A DNA stretch of 64,000 nt, from contig DWZS01000003.1 of NCBI GenBank assembly GCA_019117445.1, positions 35,810-99,809 on the forward strand. Direction: 5' to 3'. This document shows, piece by piece, positions 60,105-64,000 of the stretch. Position numbers and translations under genes: made by a program. Under the pieces are notes generated by a model. It saw only the letters and a program-made list of their open reading frames with translations. It did not search any database and had not been told where the DNA came from. The stretch's first letter is position 1, and every line of letters starts with the position of its first letter. The DNA comes from Candidatus Limosilactobacillus excrementigallinarum. GTDB taxonomy: Bacteria > Bacillota > Bacilli > Lactobacillales > Lactobacillaceae.

Positions 60105-62693
60105 TTAATTCTTCCACCAAATAAACCAAGGGTGACGGCGTTCTTGTTGGTCCATCCGTTGGTTAACGACGCTTAACAGAGCGAGCATCGAATCAATTAA
60201 CGACGTCTTTTTACGAAAGACAGTATATTTTGGAAACCAGCAGGAAGCATATTTTTCTTTGTAACGTCGAAGTCCTTGGAATCCGTATAAATGGTAGCCG
60301 TATTCGTAGATGAAGTGCGCCACCTTTTCTTCGATAAAACTATATTGAGAAGCTCCTACATTTGCTAATGGCGCCATCCCTAAATCGAAGTATTGGTAGC
60401 CTTCTTGCTGGCCATATTGGAACATCGATACAAAAATTTTGTCCATGATGCCAGATGGTGCATCGCGTCGGTGCCGCATTAAGTCAATTGTTAATAATTT
60501 TTTACCACCGGTTGGCATAAGGGTGGCGAAAGCCACTAATTCACCAGCAGCGGAGCGGACTAATGCAACTGGTGCTTCATTAATATATTGGGGTGAGAAA
60601 AAGCCTAAGGAGAATCCCTTTTCGACTTCATGACCTAACCAATCATCTGAGACACTTTTCATTTCTTGCATTAATTGATCGTTAAAGGGCGGTTGAACAA
60701 TCTCAAATGTATAGCCTTCGCGTTCAAACTTATGCATCAAGGCGCGTTGGGATCGTTGTTTTTTACCTGCTAGTGTAAAGTCAGCGAGTTTTACCCACCC
60801 ATCTTCACCGGTCTTCATAAAGTCAAAACCAAATTCATGCAGGTCAAGTGTTGTATTGCTATTTACTTCATAGAAGACTAATTGATAACCATAGCAATCG
60901 GCTTCACGTAAAAATTGTTTGATGGCGGCATTTTTCAGTTCTTGATTACCAACTGGGTCACCCATAATGATTAATTTGTCATTTTTACGGCGATACATGA
61001 AAAAGAGTTGATCATGATCATCAACTTGATAATAGTAAATATTTTTATCCCGGAGCAAAGCGAGGTGACTGGTTTCATTACCACCGAATTCATTGATAAT
61101 GCCCAAAACCCGTTGTCTGTCTAGTGGTTGTTCGCCAGCAAAAGGATCGTTGCCTGCCATAAAATAACGGATGATGATGAACATAATGGCAAAGCCAAGA
61201 ATCAGGCCGATAAAGCCAGATAGCCAAATTTTTTCACCAGGGAATAGTAAAAATTGTGGGATGGAATGATTAGCGGCATAGTGCGGAGTATTAATAACTC
61301 CCACGATAATATAGAGAATTAAGCTCCCGACAAAGATAATTCCGTCAACTAAAAACTTTCCCGTGGAATACTGTAACTTTTCACGATAAGGAACGTGCCG
61401 CATCAGGAACACTAGAATGAGAATGATAAACAAAAAGATGGTTAGTGTGACGGTGCCTAAGTTAATAATCGTGTTGGTAATACCGATAACGAGGATAATG
61501 ACGGTTGGCCAGTAAGCGCGTTTTACTTTTGATTGAAGCCCTCGTGCACAAGCCAGCATGGCGATTGCAAATAGGATTGTCGTTAGTTGATGAAGAAAGA
61601 AGAAAGTAAATGGATAGAAGCGTTGCAACAGTCGATTATTATCAGTAAGGTCGGGAACGGAGGCCGCCAAAAGCATCAAAATTCCGGAAACATACATGAA
61701 ACAGGTGATGAGCCAATGAGCAGTTTGCCGAGCGATGGATAGTGGGATGTGATCAAAGAAATTATCAAATTGGGTAAAGACATGGTGGATGAAGAAAATG
61801 GCACCAATGATAATTGGGACAATATAGTAGAAGACCCGAAAAAGTAATAGCCAGACCACCGTGGTGGCGCGCGGAACGCCTAACATCGTTAATTCAAGCA
61901 TCATCATGACATCAAAAGAGCCAATCGCTCCTGGAAGCATTGACACGACCCCGAGAACTTGGGCCACTACGTAAAGTGGGAAAACGGTCATTAAGTTAAT
62001 TTTTACGCCCATTAAATAACCAATCAGGATAAAAAAGAGGGCGACTAATAGCCATTCCAAAGTGGAACTAACCGTGAGCAGTGTTTTGAGTTGAGCGGTT
62101 AACCCTTGGAACAGCTTCGAATCGTGCCGACGGGTAAAAATAAAGACGATTGGGAAGTAACAACCGCCTCCAATAAGCCAGATGGCATAACGATCGAAAT
62201 GACCACCATCATGAAAACCGTACATCACAATTAAGGCTAACCAGCAAAGAATGGAGAGTCCAGCAAGCAAGAAGACCGCAATTTTAGCAATTGCCAGGAG
62301 AATTTCATTCCGACGGGCTTCTTTACCATAAAAGTAGGCCCGCAGGGTGGCACCTAAGAGGCCGCCAAATCCAGCGATGTTGGTGAGGGTGTTAGTGATC
62401 CATCCACTGCGGAACACGTAAAATTTACTAAAGTGACCAGGCAACAACTTGGTAATTGCAACATCGTAACCAAGCATTGGTAACACTGCTAAAAGACCAC
62501 AGATGGTCATGATTATGACGTTTACCAGGGACTGATTTTGAATACCAACACTGACTTGATGCCAATCAACTTCTTTAAAGAAGTTACTTAAAGCGATCAC
62601 CACAAAGATGATCACGGAGGCCACAAAAATAGTCTTAATGACTTTAGCGTATTTATTCCAGATATTGGTTAATTTCTGGATCATGGTTTTCAT
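60105..62693 (-). CDS. mprF: MprF-type phosphatidylglycerol lysyltransferase/flippase
   Basis: 862 residues. An N-terminal multi-helix flippase domain (about 8 helices; NIAGFGGLLGATLRAYFYGKEARR) and a further block of helices (~350-520) precede a C-terminal GNAT-like aminoacyl transferase domain (DUF2156) with GDPVGN, FMKTGEDGWVKL and DLGMAPLANVG. It transfers Lys (or Ala) from aminoacyl-tRNA to phosphatidylglycerol and flips the product, lowering surface negative charge and reducing attack by cationic peptides. Cotranscribed with the ClC gene. Confidence 0.93.
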   Translation of the reverse strand: MKTMIQKLTNIWNKYAKVIKTIFVASVIIFVVIALSNFFKEVDWHQVSVGIQNQSLVNVIIMTICGLLAVLPMLGYDVAITKLLPGHFSKFYVFRSGWITNTLTNIAGFGGLLGATLRAYFYGKEARRNEILLAIAKIAVFLLAGLSILCWLALIVMYGFHDGGHFDRYAIWLIGGGCYFPIVFIFTRRHDSKLFQGLTAQLKTLLTVSSTLEWLLVALFFILIGYLMGVKINLMTVFPLYVVAQVLGVVSMLPGAIGSFDVMMMLELTMLGVPRATTVVWLLLFRVFYYIVPIIIGAIFFIHHVFTQFDNFFDHIPLSIARQTAHWLITCFMYVSGILMLLAASVPDLTDNNRLLQRFYPFTFFFLHQLTTILFAIAMLACARGLQSKVKRAYWPTVIILVIGITNTIINLGTVTLTIFLFIILILVFLMRHVPYREKLQYSTGKFLVDGIIFVGSLILYIIVGVINTPHYAANHSIPQFLLFPGEKIWLSGFIGLILGFAIMFIIIRYFMAGNDPFAGEQPLDRQRVLGIINEFGGNETSHLALLRDKNIYYYQVDDHDQLFFMYRRKNDKLIIMGDPVGNQELKNAAIKQFLREADCYGYQLVFYEVNSNTTLDLHEFGFDFMKTGEDGWVKLADFTLAGKKQRSQRALMHKFEREGYTFEIVQPPFNDQLMQEMKSVSDDWLGHEVEKGFSLGFFSPQYINEAPVALVRSAAGELVAFATLMPTGGKKLLTIDLMRHRRDAPSGIMDKIFVSMFQYGQQEGYQYFDLGMAPLANVGASQYSFIEEKVAHFIYEYGYHLYGFQGLRRYKEKYASCWFPKYTVFRKKTSLIDSMLALLSVVNQRMDQQERRHPWFIWWKN

Positions 62694-62796
62694 TTTTCAC
62701 TGACTCCTTCAATAAGCTTACTTCTTTATAATAAAGTAATTAAATGGTAGTTACCAGTATCACGGATTGTTTCCGCGTGAAATTTTGAAAAAACAA

Positions 62797-62825
62797 TTGA
62801 CGGGGTGGTGAAGTTCACGTATACT
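62797..62825 (+). promoter_or_regulatory. tRNA-Asp promoter
   Basis: -35 TTGACG (62797-62802), 17-bp spacer, -10 TATACT (62820-62825), 17 bp before the mature 5' end. Confidence 0.8.
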
Positions 62826-62842
62826 ACTAATTGTTGTTAGAT

Positions 62843-62917
62843 GGTCCGTTGGTCTAGTTGGTTTAGGACGCATCCCTGTCACGGATGAGATCACGAGTTC
62901 GAGTCTCGTACGGACCG
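62843..62917 (+). tRNA. tRNA-Asp (anticodon GTC)
   Basis: 75-nt cloverleaf. Acceptor GGTCCGT pairs with ACGGACC, discriminator G. Anticodon stem CATCC/GGATG encloses CTGTCAC with GTC anticodon. T arm has GAGTTCGAGTCTC-type loop with TTCGAGT. CCA is not encoded. Single gene with its own promoter and a terminator at 62922-62949. Confidence 0.95.
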
Positions 62918-62921
62918 TTAT

Positions 62922-62949
62922 AAAAAGCTGGGTATTACCCAGCTTTTTT
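62922..62949 (+). terminator. tRNA-Asp terminator
   Basis: AAAAAGCTGGG-TATTA-CCCAGCTTTTT perfect stem with a T tract. Confidence 0.92.
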
Positions 62950-62973
62950 AATACCATCAATGAGGAAATAATA

Positions 62974-63867
62974 ATGGAAAATACATGGCAATATCATGGA
63001 ACCAGCCCGATTAAGATCAAGCGCTACTTGAGTCAATTAGGGATGGGACACCGACTTTTCAATGATATAAAAAATGGGGATGGTCAGTTTTTGGTTGACT
63101 ACCGCCATGTTCGACCAACGACCCAGGTGCTACCAAATCAAACTTTAACCGTTCAAGTGGATGCTGAAACGCCAGATCCAACGGTCAAAAGTAGTAATCA
63201 ACCATTGACGATCGTCTACGAAGACGCTAATTGGTTAGTAATTAATAAACCAACGGGAATTGCGTCCATTCCAGGCCCAACAGAAGATAACGACACGATT
63301 TTAAACCGGGTTAAAGGGTATTTAGAAAAAAACGAAGATCCCAATCAACGGCCACATTTAATTACTCGCTTGGATAAGTACACGAGTGGACTATTATTAG
63401 TTGCAAAACATCGGGTGGCTTCTAGTATGATTAGCCAACAAGTAGAAAAGCATACTATGCAAAAACGCTACCTCGCAGTAGTTGCTGGTAAGCTTACGAA
63501 GCAACATGGAATGATTGATAAACCAATTAAACGGGTGGTAGGCCAGGCAGCCCGAATCATTGACCCAGCCGGTCAACCAGCTAGAACGGAATATTGGTGT
63601 CAGGAGGCTAGTGATGACTACAGTCTGGTTCAATTACAACTTCATAGTGGCCGTACCCATCAAATTCGGGTCCATATGAGTTTTATTGGTCATCCGCTGG
63701 TTGGTGATCATCTTTATGGCGGACCGGTGGAAATAGTTCATCACCAAGTTTTACATGCTAGCACATTAAGTTTTCAAGATCCGTTTACAGAACAACAATT
63801 ACAATTTCAAGCACCAATGTCAAAAGCACAACAAGCATTATTGAAGCAATTAAAGTTGGCTAAATAA
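62974..63867 (+). CDS. RluA-family pseudouridine synthase
   Basis: 297 residues. RLDKYTSG (132-139) gives catalytic Asp134, and GRTHQIRVHM.F.GHPLVGD.LYGG is the family C-terminal block. A short S4-like N-terminus (IKRYLSQLGMGHRLFNDIK) is probable. It makes pseudouridine in rRNA or tRNA; the exact site (RluC/D-like or YhcT-like) is uncertain. Stop is followed by the intergenic hairpin element. Confidence 0.9.
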   Translation: MENTWQYHGTSPIKIKRYLSQLGMGHRLFNDIKNGDGQFLVDYRHVRPTTQVLPNQTLTVQVDAETPDPTVKSSNQPLTIVYEDANWLVINKPTGIASIPGPTEDNDTILNRVKGYLEKNEDPNQRPHLITRLDKYTSGLLLVAKHRVASSMISQQVEKHTMQKRYLAVVAGKLTKQHGMIDKPIKRVVGQAARIIDPAGQPARTEYWCQEASDDYSLVQLQLHSGRTHQIRVHMSFIGHPLVGDHLYGGPVEIVHHQVLHASTLSFQDPFTEQQLQFQAPMSKAQQALLKQLKLAK

Positions 63868-63870
63868 AAG

Positions 63871-63942
63871 AGGCTGGGAAAAAACTCTCAGTCCAAAATG
63901 AAAGCCGGACGATGAATCAAATCTTGGTTCATCGTCCGGCTT
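63871..63942. repeat. Structured intergenic element with two hairpins
   Basis: A short hairpin CTGGGA/TCTCAG is followed by a perfect 15-bp inverted repeat AAGCCGGACGATGAA (63902-63916) / TTCATCGTCCGGCTT (63928-63942). GC-rich stem with no long T run, so different from the other terminators here. It resembles short dispersed intergenic elements of lactobacilli. No ORF from 63943 to the window end. Confidence 0.6.
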
Positions 63943-64000
63943 CTTATGTACACAGGAAATCGTTCCTGATATGATGTAATTACCCCTAAAAACAAACATA

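Noticed and set aside
62797..62949. tRNA-Asp as a possible integration site of a mobile element
   Set aside because: No integrase, no direct repeat of the tRNA 3' end and only housekeeping genes on both sides within the window.
1..64000. CRISPR array, insertion sequences, rRNA or T-box/riboswitch leaders
   Set aside because: No regular repeat-spacer pattern, transposase motif, rRNA segment or T-box sequence (TGGNACCGCG-like) was seen by eye. A covariance-model scan could still find weak leaders.

Overview
The window looks like chromosomal DNA of a low-to-mid GC member of the Lactobacillaceae, most likely a heterofermentative, Limosilactobacillus-like lactobacillus. Supporting signs are the maltose phosphorylase/beta-phosphoglucomutase pair, the proline-specific peptidases PepI and PepX, a malolactic operon, a sialic-acid catabolic locus, a fused Opu permease-binding protein, a YhgE/Pip protein and frequent CGG arginine codons. 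The genus is inferred; family level is much safer. No rRNA, CRISPR array, transposase, prophage gene or origin was seen. One tRNA gene (tRNA-Asp) is present. No stretch longer than 300 bases lacks a gene.

Layout. 1-6.3 kb: 3' part of a GPH/MFS sugar transporter, a DHH phosphoesterase, an NmrA-like oxidoreductase with its Rrf2 regulator, and a divergent two-gene glycine betaine/carnitine/choline ABC transporter. 6.3-7.6 kb: two tandem L,D-transpeptidases. 7.6-11.1 kb: a LacI regulator divergent from a GH31 alpha-glucosidase. 11.2-16.9 kb: HAD phosphatase, PepI, PepX and an amino acid permease, all on the minus strand. 17.0-19.8 kb: Nudix hydrolase, guanylate-kinase-like protein and Fur regulator, then an uncharacterised two-gene envelope operon. 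19.9-25.3 kb: maltose module (LacI regulator, transporter, maltose phosphorylase, beta-phosphoglucomutase) with a clear CcpA-type cre. 25.4-31.8 kb: exonuclease III, HdeD-like membrane protein, two alpha/beta-hydrolase-like proteins, a beta-lactamase-like protein, a YjeM-like permease and an unknown protein. 31.8-36.6 kb: sucrose genes (GH32 hydrolase and PTS EIIBCA) split by an alcohol dehydrogenase. 36.7-38.7 kb: cyclophilin plus fumarate-reductase flavoprotein.

38.7-47.8 kb is a divergent sialic acid / amino-sugar locus. On the minus strand lie a ROK kinase (NanK), a TIM-barrel isomerase, a CPA2 cation/H+ antiporter and an SSS symporter. On the plus strand lie nanA, nanE, an RpiR regulator, nagB and nagA. 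Together these would carry Neu5Ac to ManNAc, ManNAc-6-P, GlcNAc-6-P, GlcN-6-P and fructose-6-P. The antiporter sits two bases upstream of the SSS symporter gene, which suggests Na+ recycling. 47.9-51.5 kb is the malolactic module mleR <-> mleS-mleP. 51.6-55.0 kb is a TetR regulator with a 910-residue YhgE/Pip protein. 55.0-58.7 kb is a run of ThrE-like exporter, family-4-like uracil-DNA glycosylase without cysteines, esterase and DJ-1/PfpI protein. 58.7-62.7 kb is MprF followed by a ClC antiporter. The window ends with tRNA-Asp, an RluA-type pseudouridine synthase and a structured intergenic element.

Most genes are ordinary household or carbohydrate genes. The best candidates for a second look are the unknown envelope operon at 18.5-19.8 kb, the isomerase and antiporter built into the sialic acid locus, the nested inverted repeat around the promoter at 29.4 kb, paired palindromes in the opu and TetR/Pip promoters, the cysteine-free UDG, and an alpha/beta-hydrolase with Asp at the nucleophile elbow.
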